From the NCBI GenBank assembly GCA_020056155.1, contig JAGVII010000385.1:1-8158 (forward strand): a stretch of 8,158 nt of DNA, written 5' to 3'. This DNA comes from Afipia sp. (GTDB taxonomy: Bacteria > Pseudomonadota > Alphaproteobacteria > Rhizobiales > Xanthobacteraceae). The first letter of the stretch is position 1, and every line of letters begins with the position of its first letter. This document shows, one piece after another, positions 1 through 6,862 of this stretch. The notes beneath the pieces are model-generated. The model made no database searches. It was given only the letters and a program-made list of their open reading frames with translations, and was not told the DNA's origin. Both the position numbers and the translations under genes were made by a program.

Positions 1-2073
1 AGCGCGTTCGCGCCCGCCGATGTCGCGGCTTCGTCACCCGCGACGCCACCGCTCGGCGGCGGGCCTGATCTTTTTGCTCAGGGAACGGCCGGGAAAACGT
101 CCAGCGCCGGTCAATGGGCGGGATCGACGCCGCAACCGAAGCAATCTGCCAACGGCACAGGCCCGCAAACGCCGAAGGCGCTTGCCGATGCCCGCGCGGC
201 GGAAGCGCGCAGCGCGAAGTTCAATCGCGCCGCATACGCGACGATCAAGACCCTCGACGAATTGCAGCGCTGGATCGCGCGCGCATTCGACATCGGGCAG
301 GTCGCGGTGACGGTCGAGACCTCCAACGCCGACCCGATGCAGGCTGAAATCTGCGGAATCTCGCTGGCCACCGGCATCAATGAGGCCTGCTACGTCCCGC
401 TGGCGCACACCAAACCCGGCGACGGCTCGGGGCTGTTCGCCGGCGGGCTCGCGCCGGACCAGATCAAGGCCGCCGATGCGCTGGCCGCGCTCAAGCCGCC
501 GCTCACGGACCCCGGTGTTCTCAAAATTGGCCACGATCTGAAATTCGATACCGTGGTGCTGGCGCAGCACGGCATCGACATGGCGCCGATCGACGACACC
601 ATCCTGATTTCCTACGTGCTCGATGCGGGCCGCGCGAGCCACGATCAGGAAGCGCTGTCGGAGAGCTGGTTCGGCCACAAGGCCATCGGCTTCACGGAAC
701 TGACCGGCACCGGCAAGAACCGGATTCTGTTCGATCAGGTGCCGGTCGACAAGGCGACCGAATACGCCGCCGAGCGCGCCGACGTCACATTGAGACTCTG
801 GCGCGTATTGAAACCGCGCCTGATGGCCTATCGCGTCAACACCGTCTATGAGACGCTGGAACGTCCGCTGGTGTCCGTGCTGGCGCACATGGAGCGGCGC
901 GGCATTTCCATCGATCGGCAGGTGCTGTCGCGGCTCTCCGGCGAGTTCGCGCAGACCGCAGCGCGCGTCGAAGCCGACATCCAGAAAATGGCCGGCGAGC
1001 CGATCAACCCCGGCAGCCCGAAACAGCTCGGCGACATCATGTTCGGCAAGATGGGCCTGCCGGGCGGCGCGAAAACTAAAACCGGCGCATGGTCGACGTC
1101 GGCACAGATTCTCGATGAACTGGCCGAAGCCGGTCACGACTTCCCGAAACGCATTCTGGAATGGCGTCAGGTCACCAAGCTGAAATCGACCTACACCGAT
1201 TCACTGCCGGAATACGTCAATCCGCAGACCCATCGCGTGCATACGACCTACGCACTGGCCGCGACCACCACGGGCCGGCTGTCGTCCAACGAACCGAACC
1301 TGCAAAACATTCCGGTGCGCACCGAGGACGGCCGCAAGATCCGCAAGGCCTTCATCGCCGGCAAGGGCAACAAGCTGGTCTCGGCGGACTACTCGCAGAT
1401 CGAATTGCGGCTGCTTGCCGAGATCGCGGACATTCCGTCGCTGAAACAGGCGTTCCACGACAAGCTGGACATCCACGCCATGACCGCCTCGGAAATGTTC
1501 GGCGTGCCTATCAAGGACATGCCGGGCGAGGTGCGCCGCCGCGCCAAGGCGATCAACTTCGGTATCATCTACGGCATCTCGGCGTTCGGCCTCGCCAATC
1601 AGCTCGGCATTCCGCGCGAGGAAGCCGGCGCGTATATCAAGAAGTATTTCGAGCGTTTCCCCGGCATCCGCGCCTACATGGACGCGACGCGCGACTTCTG
1701 CCGCGAGCACGGCTACGTCGAGACCATCTTCGGCCGGAAATGTCATTATCCCGATATCAAGGCGAGCAATCCGTCGATCCGCTCGTTCAACGAGCGCGCC
1801 GCGATCAATGCGCGGCTGCAGGGCTCTGCCGCCGACATCATCCGCCGCGCCATGATCCGGATGGAAGACGCGCTCGCCGAAAAGAAACTGTCGGCGCAGA
1901 TGCTGCTGCAGGTGCACGACGAACTGATCTTCGAGGTGCCGGAGGACGAAGTCGCCAAAACCTTGCCGGTGATCCAGCATGTGATGCAGGACGCGCCGTT
2001 CCCGGCGGTGTCGCTGACGGTGCCGTTGCAGGTCGATGCGCGGGCTGCCAGCAACTGGGACGAGGCGCATTGA
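1..2073 (+). CDS. polA: DNA polymerase I, C-terminal part (5' end outside window)
   Basis: The reading frame is open from base 1 and ends at TGA 2071-2073, giving 690 visible residues. Pol I family enzymes are usually about 900-1000 residues, so the N-terminal 5' nuclease domain lies outside the window. Residues 1 to about 75 are an Ala/Pro/Gly/Gln-rich linker. A 3'-5' exonuclease-like domain follows (about 85-270), then the polymerase domain (about 280-690). Polymerase motif A is DYSQIELR with D463. The O-helix is RRRAKAINFGIIYG with R512, K516 and Y524. Motif C is QVHDELIFEV with H639, D640 and E641. All match active Pol I. The exonuclease domain looks degenerate: the DxE motif reads TVE (T104, E106), and the Yx3D motif reads YAAER (Y255, R259), although the middle Asp (D183) is kept. 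The family role is gap filling in repair and Okazaki fragment processing. Identity is certain; loss of proofreading is an inference. Confidence 0.97.
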   Translation, partial: SAFAPADVAASSPATPPLGGGPDLFAQGTAGKTSSAGQWAGSTPQPKQSANGTGPQTPKALADARAAEARSAKFNRAAYATIKTLDELQRWIARAFDIGQVAVTVETSNADPMQAEICGISLATGINEACYVPLAHTKPGDGSGLFAGGLAPDQIKAADALAALKPPLTDPGVLKIGHDLKFDTVVLAQHGIDMAPIDDTILISYVLDAGRASHDQEALSESWFGHKAIGFTELTGTGKNRILFDQVPVDKATEYAAERADVTLRLWRVLKPRLMAYRVNTVYETLERPLVSVLAHMERRGISIDRQVLSRLSGEFAQTAARVEADIQKMAGEPINPGSPKQLGDIMFGKMGLPGGAKTKTGAWSTSAQILDELAEAGHDFPKRILEWRQVTKLKSTYTDSLPEYVNPQTHRVHTTYALAATTTGRLSSNEPNLQNIPVRTEDGRKIRKAFIAGKGNKLVSADYSQIELRLLAEIADIPSLKQAFHDKLDIHAMTASEMFGVPIKDMPGEVRRRAKAINFGIIYGISAFGLANQLGIPREEAGAYIKKYFERFPGIRAYMDATRDFCREHGYVETIFGRKCHYPDIKASNPSIRSFNERAAINARLQGSAADIIRRAMIRMEDALAEKKLSAQMLLQVHDELIFEVPEDEVAKTLPVIQHVMQDAPFPAVSLTVPLQVDARAASNWDEAH

Positions 2074-2100
2074 AGACAAGCCGAAAGCGATAGCACGCGA

Positions 2101-2739
2101 ATGGTCAGCTCATCGTCCGCCTCCCTGCTCGCCTTCGCGCTGATGTGCTTCGTCATCGAGATCACGCCCGGCCCGAATATGGCCTATCTCGCGGCGCTGT
2201 CGCTCTCACAGGGGATTCGCGCAGGCGTTGCGGCGGTTGCCGGGATCGCACTCGGGCTTTCGGTTTATGGCGTGGCGGCGTCGCTCGGTCTCAGCGCCAT
2301 CATCGACAATTCGACATTCCTCTACGAGGCGCTGCGCTGGGGCGGCGTGGCGTACCTGCTCTGGCTCGCATGGGACGCGTGGGCGGCAGAGCGCGAGACG
2401 GCGCCGGGAGCAACCGATGGCGCTGTCGCAATCGGCCCGTGGACCGCGTTCCGGCGCGGATTGATCACCAACCTGCTCAATCCGAAGGCCGCGGTGTTCT
2501 ATGTCGCCGTGCTGCCGGACTTCATCCAGATCGGCAAAGGCTCGGTGGCGGCGCAAACGCTGATGCTGTCGGCGATCTATGTCAGCATCGCCACCGCGAT
2601 CCATCTCATCATCGTCCTGCTTGCCTCACGCTTGCAAAGCGTCATCGCGACGCCGGACCAGCGCCGGACTGTTCGCCGCGTCCTTGCGGTGCTGCTGGCC
2701 GCCATCGCCGTCTGGTTCGCGCTGAGCACCGGACGCTGA
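2101..2739 (+). CDS. LysE/RhtB-family amino-acid exporter
   Basis: This 212-residue inner-membrane protein has the size and layout of the LysE/RhtB translocators, which export amino acids or related small metabolites. The family signature TPGPN is at residues 22-26, at the end of the first hydrophobic helix. The second conserved block, GLITNLLNPKAAVFYVAVLP, is at about 120-139. Hydrophobic segments can be seen at about 6-24, 40-66, 76-95, 125-145, 150-175 and 190-208, consistent with the usual six helices. The ATG at 2101 is chosen because it places the first helix at the N-terminus. The Shine-Dalgarno sequence before it is weak. It starts 27 nt after polA in the same direction and could be co-transcribed with it, though no functional link is evident. 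The substrate cannot be told from the sequence. Confidence 0.93.
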   Translation: MVSSSSASLLAFALMCFVIEITPGPNMAYLAALSLSQGIRAGVAAVAGIALGLSVYGVAASLGLSAIIDNSTFLYEALRWGGVAYLLWLAWDAWAAERETAPGATDGAVAIGPWTAFRRGLITNLLNPKAAVFYVAVLPDFIQIGKGSVAAQTLMLSAIYVSIATAIHLIIVLLASRLQSVIATPDQRRTVRRVLAVLLAAIAVWFALSTGR

Positions 2740-2745
2740 GTTCGC

Positions 2746-3372
2746 CTAACCCAGCTTCACCTCGAACCCGCGCTGCACGCCCGGCCGCGCCATCATTGTC
2801 GCGTACCAGCGCTTCACGTTCGGGAAATCGTCGAGCGCGACCTTGTGTCGCTCATGCCGCCACGCCCAGCCGAGAATGGCGAAGTCCGCGACCGAAATTT
2901 TGTCCGCGACAAATTCACGCCCCTCAAGGCGGCCATTCAGCACGCCATAGAGACGGCGCGTTTCCTTCATGAAGCGTTCGAGGCCGTAGCGGCGGTCCTG
3001 CTCGTTTTCCAGTGCGATGAAATGATGCACCTGGCCCGGCATCGGCCCGAAGCCGCCCATCTGCCACATCAGCCATTCCAGCACCGGGATGCGGTCGCCC
3101 AGATCCCTAGGCAGGAATTTTCCGGTCTTCTCGCCCAGATAAAGCAGGATCGCTCCGGATTCGAAAATGCTGACCGGCCTGCCATGCGGGCCGTCCGGAT
3201 CGACGATGGCGGGAATCTTGTTGTTCGGGCTGATTCTGAGGAACTCCGGCGCGAACTGCTCGTCCCTGGAGATATTGATGGGATGCACCTTGTAGGGCAG
3301 GCTCATTTCCTCGAGGGCGATGCTGATCTTGCGGCCGTTGGGCGTATTCCAGGTGTAAAGGTCGATGGTCAT
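2746..3372 (-). CDS. yfcG: YfcG-like glutathione S-transferase / disulfide-bond oxidoreductase
   Basis: This 208-residue cytosolic protein has the thioredoxin-like N-terminal and helical C-terminal layout of glutathione S-transferases. The active-site stretch near the N-terminus is TPNGRKISIALEE (residues 10-22), where T10 and N12 match the TPNG motif of E. coli YfcG. The cis-Pro motif NNKIPAIVD and the glutathione-binding ESGAILLYL follow in order. The later motif GQVHHF resembles GQNHHF in YfcG as I remember it. YfcG/Ure2p-like enzymes use glutathione to reduce disulfides rather than to conjugate xenobiotics. The ATG (complement of 3370-3372) has AAAGG six bases upstream (3379-3383). The gene converges on the LysE-type gene with only 6 nt between stop codons, and it is divergent from pyrE. 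The symbol is by similarity only; the wider GST superfamily assignment is firmer. Confidence 0.9.
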   Translation of the reverse strand: MTIDLYTWNTPNGRKISIALEEMSLPYKVHPINISRDEQFAPEFLRISPNNKIPAIVDPDGPHGRPVSIFESGAILLYLGEKTGKFLPRDLGDRIPVLEWLMWQMGGFGPMPGQVHHFIALENEQDRRYGLERFMKETRRLYGVLNGRLEGREFVADKISVADFAILGWAWRHERHKVALDDFPNVKRWYATMMARPGVQRGFEVKLG

Positions 3373-3447
3373 TTGCTGCCTTTATTGATCTTGCGCTGTT
3401 GACGGTGGGCGATCCGCTGTGGAATGTCCACGGCAGCTTTGGTCGAA

Positions 3448-3486
3448 GCATGATCCTAAAACCGGTTTCCACTTTTCGGGTCATGC
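3448..3486. repeat. 39-bp palindromic intergenic repeat
   Basis: The outer arms GCATGATCC (3448-3456) and GGGTCATGC (3478-3486) are inverted with one mismatch. Between them sits a perfect 10-bp palindrome, AAACCGGTTT (3459-3468), off-centre in the element. From memory, elements with GCATGATC ends and an ACCGGTTT plus CCACTTTTC core are abundant between genes in Rhizobiales, so this is probably one copy of a dispersed family. It lies between the divergent yfcG-like gene and pyrE. Any role in transcription of either gene is unproven. Confidence 0.65.
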
Positions 3487-3516
3487 CGTAAAATTCCGTA
3501 AAACTCCCCGTAGTCC
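3486..3516. repeat. 10-bp tandem repeat in the pyrE leader
   Basis: CCGTAAAATT (3486-3495) is followed directly by CCGTAAAACT (3496-3505), and a degraded third unit, CCGTAGTCC, begins at 3508. The unit length is about one helical turn, as expected for phased protein-binding sites. The array sits 12 to 42 nt before the pyrE start codon and abuts the palindromic repeat. It might be an operator, a slippage product, or the worn flank of the neighbouring repeat. Confidence 0.4.
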
Positions 3517-3527
3517 GAGAGACCGCC

Positions 3528-4091
3528 TTGTCCAAATCAGCGTCCCGCGCCCGCCTTGCCGACATCATCCGCAAACGTTCGTTCGGGCGCGGCGAAATCA
3601 CGCTGGCGTCGGGCCGCAAGAGCGATTTCTACTTCAACCTGAAGCCGACCATGCTCGATCCGGAAGGCGCCGCCCTCCTGGCGGAACTGTCGCTCGATGC
3701 GCTGAAGGACGATCAGGTCGATTACATCGGCGGGCTCGAAATGGGCGCGGTGCCGATCGCCGGCGCCATCGCGCAACTGTCGTGGCTCAAGGGACATCCC
3801 ATTGCCGCCTTCTTCGTACGCAAGAAGCCGAAGGAACACGGCGCGCGGCTCGCGGTCGAAGGCCTCGCCAAGGGTGAAAGCCTGAGCGGCAAGCGCATCG
3901 TCATCGTCGAGGACGTCACCACCACCGGCGGCTCCGCGATCAAGGCGGTGGACGCAGTGAAGGACGCCGGCGGCGAGGTCGTGATGGTGTTCACCATGGT
4001 CGACCGCGACGAGGGGGCGACCGAAGCGTTCACCGAAGCCGGCATTCCATTCCGCGCGCTCTACAAGGCGGGCGAATTTCTCAAGAGCTGA
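3528..4091 (+). CDS. pyrE: Orotate phosphoribosyltransferase
   Basis: This 187-residue cytosolic enzyme converts orotate and PRPP to orotidine 5'-phosphate, the fifth step of de novo pyrimidine synthesis. The PRPP-binding motif, [15 protein letters not shown], is at residues 124-138 with the paired acidic residues E128-D129. The flexible catalytic loop, RKKPKEHG, is at 98-105. The N-terminal substrate region includes [13 protein letters not shown] (26-38). The start is TTG at 3528: the frame has a stop at 3489-3491, there is no ATG or GTG between, and the first internal ATG would delete the conserved N-terminus. A weak GAGA (3519-3522 region) is the only ribosome-binding candidate. Forty-nine nt separate it from the antiporter gene downstream, so the two are probably co-transcribed. 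Confidence 0.96.
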   Translation: MSKSASRARLADIIRKRSFGRGEITLASGRKSDFYFNLKPTMLDPEGAALLAELSLDALKDDQVDYIGGLEMGAVPIAGAIAQLSWLKGHPIAAFFVRKKPKEHGARLAVEGLAKGESLSGKRIVIVEDVTTTGGSAIKAVDAVKDAGGEVVMVFTMVDRDEGATEAFTEAGIPFRALYKAGEFLKS

Positions 4092-4129
4092 CATCTGCGC
4101 CTTGCCCTGCCTGCGGGAGCGAGGCGGCG

Positions 4130-4136
4130 AGGAGGT
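4130..4136 (+). promoter_or_regulatory. Perfect Shine-Dalgarno sequence fixing the antiporter start
   Basis: AGGAGGT lies 4 nt before the TTG at 4141. It argues for that TTG rather than the in-frame TTG at 4102, which has no such site and would add 13 residues in front of a good signal peptide. Confidence 0.8.
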
Positions 4137-4140
4137 ATTT

Positions 4141-5601
4141 TTGACTGACAGCAACACACGCCCGCAACGGGCCCTCACCCGGCACGCCCGCTTGGGGCTT
4201 GCCGCCGCTGCCTTCGCGCTGGTGCTGCTCCCCGCGCCCGCCTTCGCCGCCGAAGGACTGGACGGCGCGAAGCTGTCGATCCTGTGGGCGCTGCCGTTCA
4301 TCGGCATCCTTTTGTGTATCGCCACAGGTCCGGTGTTCTATCCTCACGTCTGGGAACACCACTATGGCAAATTCACCACGTTCTGGGCGGCGCTGATCGT
4401 CATTCCGCTGTTCGCGACCGCCGACGTGTCCACCGTGACGACCACGCTCGCGCACACCGCGCTGCTGGAATACATGCCGTTCATCCTGCTGCTGCTCGCG
4501 CTGTTCGTGGTGGCCGGCGGCATCTATCTCGAAGGCAACCTGCACGACAGCGTCTTCACCAACACCGTGCTGCTCGCGGTCGGCGCCTGCATGGCCAGCG
4601 TCGTCGGCACCACGGGTGCGGCGATGATCCTGATCCGCCCGCTGATCCGCTGCAACGACAGCCGCCAGTACAACGCGCACGTCGTGGTGTTCTTCATCTT
4701 CCTCGTCGCCAATATCGGCGGCGCACTGTCTCCGCTCGGCGATCCGCCGCTGTTCATCGGCTTTCTCAAGGGCGTCGATTTCTTCTGGACCACGACGCAT
4801 CTCTGGTATGAAACGCTGGTGGTCGGCGGCATCGTGCTCGCGATCTTCATGGTGATCGATCTTTACATGCATCACCGCGAGGGCCGCTTCTCCAGGAAGA
4901 AGGACCCGACCCCCGACTCGCCGCTCAGGCTTCACGGCAAGATCAACCTCCTGCTGATCGCGGTCGTCATCGCCGCCATCCTGATGAGCGCGCAGTGGAA
5001 GCCCGGCATCTCCTTCCACATCGCCGGTGTCGATCTCGAAATTCAGGATCTGCTCCGCGATGCGATCTTCGTCGTGGTGGTGTTCGCATCGCTTGCGTGG
5101 ACGAAAAAATCCGATCGCAAGGCGAACGGATTCTCCTGGGGGCCGATCCAGGAAGTGGCGATCCTGTTCGCAGGCATCTTCATCTGCATCGTCCCGGTGA
5201 TGGCGATGCTGCAGGCGGGTCCGCAAGGCCCGTTCGCCGCGCTGCTCAGCCTCGTCACCAATGCCGACGGCAGCAACAACGCCGCCGCCTATTTCTGGCT
5301 GACCGGCATCCTGTCGTCGTTCCTCGACAACGCGCCGACCTATCTGGTGTTCTTCCAGCTCGCAGGCGGCGATCCGCAGGTGTTGATGACGGCGAAGGCC
5401 GCGACACTGGCCGCGATTTCGTCCGGCGCGGTCTACATGGGCGCCAACACCTATATCGGCAACGCGCCGAATTTCATGGTCTATGCGATCGCGCGGCAGG
5501 CCGGGGTGAAAATGCCGAGCTTCTTCGGCTACATGGTGTGGTCGATGCTGGTGCTGGTGCCGACTTTCGTGCTGGCGACGTTCCTGTTCTTCAAGCCGTA
5601 G
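4141..5601 (+). CDS. CitMHS/NhaD-like membrane antiporter (annotated class: sodium:proton antiporter)
   Basis: This 486-residue polytopic membrane protein belongs to the ion-transporter superfamily that includes CitMHS, ArsB and NhaD. The N-terminus has an Arg-rich region followed by a hydrophobic stretch and PAPAFA-AEG, which looks like a Sec signal peptide cleaved after residue 36. About ten further hydrophobic segments follow. The family shows two related halves. The first has GTTGAAMILIRPLIR (about 146-160) and NIGGALSPLGDPPLFIGF (191-208). The second has SFLDNAPT (393-400) and GANTYIGNAPNFM (434-446). Polar residues in these broken helices would line the ion path. Relatives are often named sodium:proton antiporter or putative citrate transporter; the substrate is not readable here. 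TTG 4141 is chosen for its Shine-Dalgarno sequence and the signal peptide. The gene lies between pyrE and the PanE-like gene in one direction. Confidence 0.85.
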   Translation: MTDSNTRPQRALTRHARLGLAAAAFALVLLPAPAFAAEGLDGAKLSILWALPFIGILLCIATGPVFYPHVWEHHYGKFTTFWAALIVIPLFATADVSTVTTTLAHTALLEYMPFILLLLALFVVAGGIYLEGNLHDSVFTNTVLLAVGACMASVVGTTGAAMILIRPLIRCNDSRQYNAHVVVFFIFLVANIGGALSPLGDPPLFIGFLKGVDFFWTTTHLWYETLVVGGIVLAIFMVIDLYMHHREGRFSRKKDPTPDSPLRLHGKINLLLIAVVIAAILMSAQWKPGISFHIAGVDLEIQDLLRDAIFVVVVFASLAWTKKSDRKANGFSWGPIQEVAILFAGIFICIVPVMAMLQAGPQGPFAALLSLVTNADGSNNAAAYFWLTGILSSFLDNAPTYLVFFQLAGGDPQVLMTAKAATLAAISSGAVYMGANTYIGNAPNFMVYAIARQAGVKMPSFFGYMVWSMLVLVPTFVLATFLFFKP

Positions 5602-5641
5602 GCACGCGCCCGTTTCGGACATGGCGGAGAAGCTCGCTGGC

Positions 5642-5648
5642 GGAGAGG
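5642..5648 (+). promoter_or_regulatory. Shine-Dalgarno sequence deciding the panE start
   Basis: GGAGAGG lies 5 nt before ATG 5654. It selects this start over the in-frame ATG at 5621, which would place 11 extra residues ahead of the nucleotide-binding fold. Confidence 0.75.
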
Positions 5649-5653
5649 TCCTG

Positions 5654-6556
5654 ATGAAAGTCGCGGTCATGGGAGCCGGAGCTGTCGGCTGCTACTTCGG
5701 CGCGATGCTGGCGCGGGCCGGGCACGACGTGACCCTGATCGCGCGGCCTCAGCACGTCGAAGCCATCAGCCTGCGTGGCCTGACGTTCGAAAGCCGCAGC
5801 TTCAACGGCACGGTTGCCGTGCGGGCCACAAGCGAGGCTTCGGGCGTCGAAGGCGCCGACATTGTCCTGTTCTGCGTGAAATCGGCGGACACCGAATCCG
5901 CAGGCCGGTCGATCGCTCCCTTCCTGAAACCGGACGCGACGGTGCTTTGTCTTCAGAACGGCGTGGACAACGCGGAGCGCGTGCAGGCGACGATCAAGCA
6001 GATCGCCGTTCCATCCGTGGTTTACGTCGCCACCGAAATGGCAGGCCCGGGCCACGTCAAACACCACGGACGCGGCGAACTGATTATCGGCACCTCACCG
6101 GCCAGCGCGGACATCGCGCGGCGGTTCAGCGACGCCGCGATACCGACGGCGGTCTCGGACAACGTCATGAGCGATCTGTGGGCCAAGCTCATCACCAATT
6201 GCGCCTACAACGCCATATCTGCGGTTGCACAACTCCCCTACGGCGCAATGCTCAAGGTCAAGGGCGTCAGCGACGTCATCGACAACGCCATCGATGAATG
6301 TCTTGCCGTCGCGCACGCGGCGGGCATTTCGATTCCCGCCAATGTGAAGCAGGCCGTGTTTGCGCTCGCCGAAGCCGTGCCCGGCCAGTATTCGTCCACT
6401 GCTCAGGATCTCGCGCGCGGCAAGCTCACCGAGATCGACTATCTGAACGGCTATGTCGTGAAAAAGGGAGCAGAACTCGGCATCGCAACGCCGACCAATC
6501 TCACCCTGTATGTCATGGTCAAGCTGCGCGAGGCACACCTCACTGCTGGGCGCTAG
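5654..6556 (+). CDS. panE: 2-dehydropantoate 2-reductase (ketopantoate reductase family)
   Basis: This 300-residue protein matches the length of E. coli PanE (about 303), which reduces ketopantoate to pantoate with NADPH for pantothenate and coenzyme A synthesis. The Rossmann motif GAGAVG is at residues 7-12, right at the N-terminus, which supports the ATG at 5654. Other family landmarks are LQNGVDN (100-106), the catalytic lysine region WAKLITNCAYN with K178 and N182, and TEIDYLNG (259-266) with the acidic residue E260 near the substrate. It starts 52 nt after the antiporter stop and probably shares its transcript. Many genomes carry several PanE-like paralogues acting on other 2-oxoacids, so the pantoate role is likely but not proven. 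Confidence 0.9.
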   Translation: MKVAVMGAGAVGCYFGAMLARAGHDVTLIARPQHVEAISLRGLTFESRSFNGTVAVRATSEASGVEGADIVLFCVKSADTESAGRSIAPFLKPDATVLCLQNGVDNAERVQATIKQIAVPSVVYVATEMAGPGHVKHHGRGELIIGTSPASADIARRFSDAAIPTAVSDNVMSDLWAKLITNCAYNAISAVAQLPYGAMLKVKGVSDVIDNAIDECLAVAHAAGISIPANVKQAVFALAEAVPGQYSSTAQDLARGKLTEIDYLNGYVVKKGAELGIATPTNLTLYVMVKLREAHLTAGR

Positions 6557-6558
6557 AG

Positions 6559-6739
6559 CATGATGATTCGAATGGGATGTAGAAAGGGGCTACTGACCGT
6601 CATTGCGAGGAGCACTTGCCACGAAGCAATCCAGTTCTTGCTCTCCTCGTTCTGGATTGCTTTGCGAAGCCTGTCATCGGGCCGGCAAAGCCGAGCCGGT
6701 TGGCTCGCAATGACGAGGGAGTAAGTCACCTTCATCATG
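6559..6739. repeat. Short inverted ends flanking the nested repeat
   Basis: CATGATGA (6559-6566) and TCATCATG (6732-6739) are exact inverse complements bracketing the nested repeat at unequal distances (32 and 17 nt). The left copy continues into a GCATGAT core shared with the palindrome before pyrE. They may mark a larger composite element or a worn dispersed repeat, but eight bases can match by chance. Confidence 0.3.
6599..6714. repeat. Nested inverted repeat, 116 bp
   Basis: The outer arms GTCATTGCGAG (6599-6609) and CTCGCAATGAC (6704-6714) are perfectly complementary. Inside them, AAGCAATCCAG (6624-6634) and CTGGATTGCTT (6652-6662) form a second perfect 11-bp pair with a 17-nt loop. The right side contains extra GC-rich sequence (6671-6703) with no partner on the left. 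Elements with GTCATTGCGAGGAGC ends and AAGCAATCCAG inner arms are, from memory, widespread dispersed repeats in several proteobacterial groups. It occupies the gap after the PanE-like gene and might form an RNA hairpin in its 3' untranslated region. No coding potential or transposase is seen. Confidence 0.75.
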
Positions 6740-6794
6740 ATCTATCGCCAACATTCGCGCTCCTAACCTCGCGTTTACCATCACGCCCTAAGGT

Positions 6795-6833
6795 CGTTGA
6801 CGCTGCGGCATAATCCTGCCGCGGGCGTCAGCG
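6795..6833 (+). promoter_or_regulatory. Imperfect 15-bp hairpin upstream of the DUF2865-type gene
   Basis: CGTTGACGC (6795-6803) pairs with GCGTCAGCG (6825-6833) with one G-U. After a 1x2 internal loop, GCGGCA (6805-6810) pairs with TGCCGC (6817-6822) around the loop TAATCC. The hairpin ends 20 nt before the proposed start codon. No run of T follows, so it is not a classical terminator. If transcribed, it would be a leader structure. As DNA it could instead be a protein-binding dyad. Confidence 0.45.
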
Positions 6834-6862
6834 TTGCGTGAGTGGGGCCGTCAGTGTTGCGT
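6826..6862 (+). repeat. 14-bp direct repeat across the proposed start codon
   Basis: CGTCAGCGTTGCGT (6826-6839) and CGTCAGTGTTGCGT (6849-6862) differ at one base and start 23 nt apart. The first copy holds the right arm of the leader hairpin; the second spans the proposed GTG start at 6854. Confidence 0.6.

Noticed and set aside
34..1137. Long antisense open frame over polA
   Set aside because: It is Arg/Gly/Ala-rich and featureless, and lies wholly opposite recognisable PolA sequence.
4102..4140. Upstream TTG at 4102 as the antiporter start
   Set aside because: It has no Shine-Dalgarno sequence and would put acidic and charged residues ahead of a clear signal peptide. TTG 4141 has AGGAGGT at the right distance.
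4081..5670. A 529-codon open frame antisense to the antiporter
   Set aside because: It is very rich in His, Arg, Glu and Gln without any domain, as expected from the reverse complement of a GC-rich membrane gene. The sense frame has clear family motifs.
6599..6714. CRISPR array or structured RNA gene
   Set aside because: There is a single nested inverted repeat rather than regular direct repeats with spacers, and no tRNA-like or known RNA fold was seen.
6616..6813. Small 65-codon open frame in the gap after panE
   Set aside because: It runs through the nested inverted repeat, has no ribosome-binding site, and its product has no recognisable features.
6797..6814. Promoter read from TTGACG (6797-6802) and CATAAT (6809-6814)
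   Set aside because: The spacing is only 6 nt rather than about 17, and both boxes lie within the hairpin. No suitable -10 box is seen at 6820-6825.
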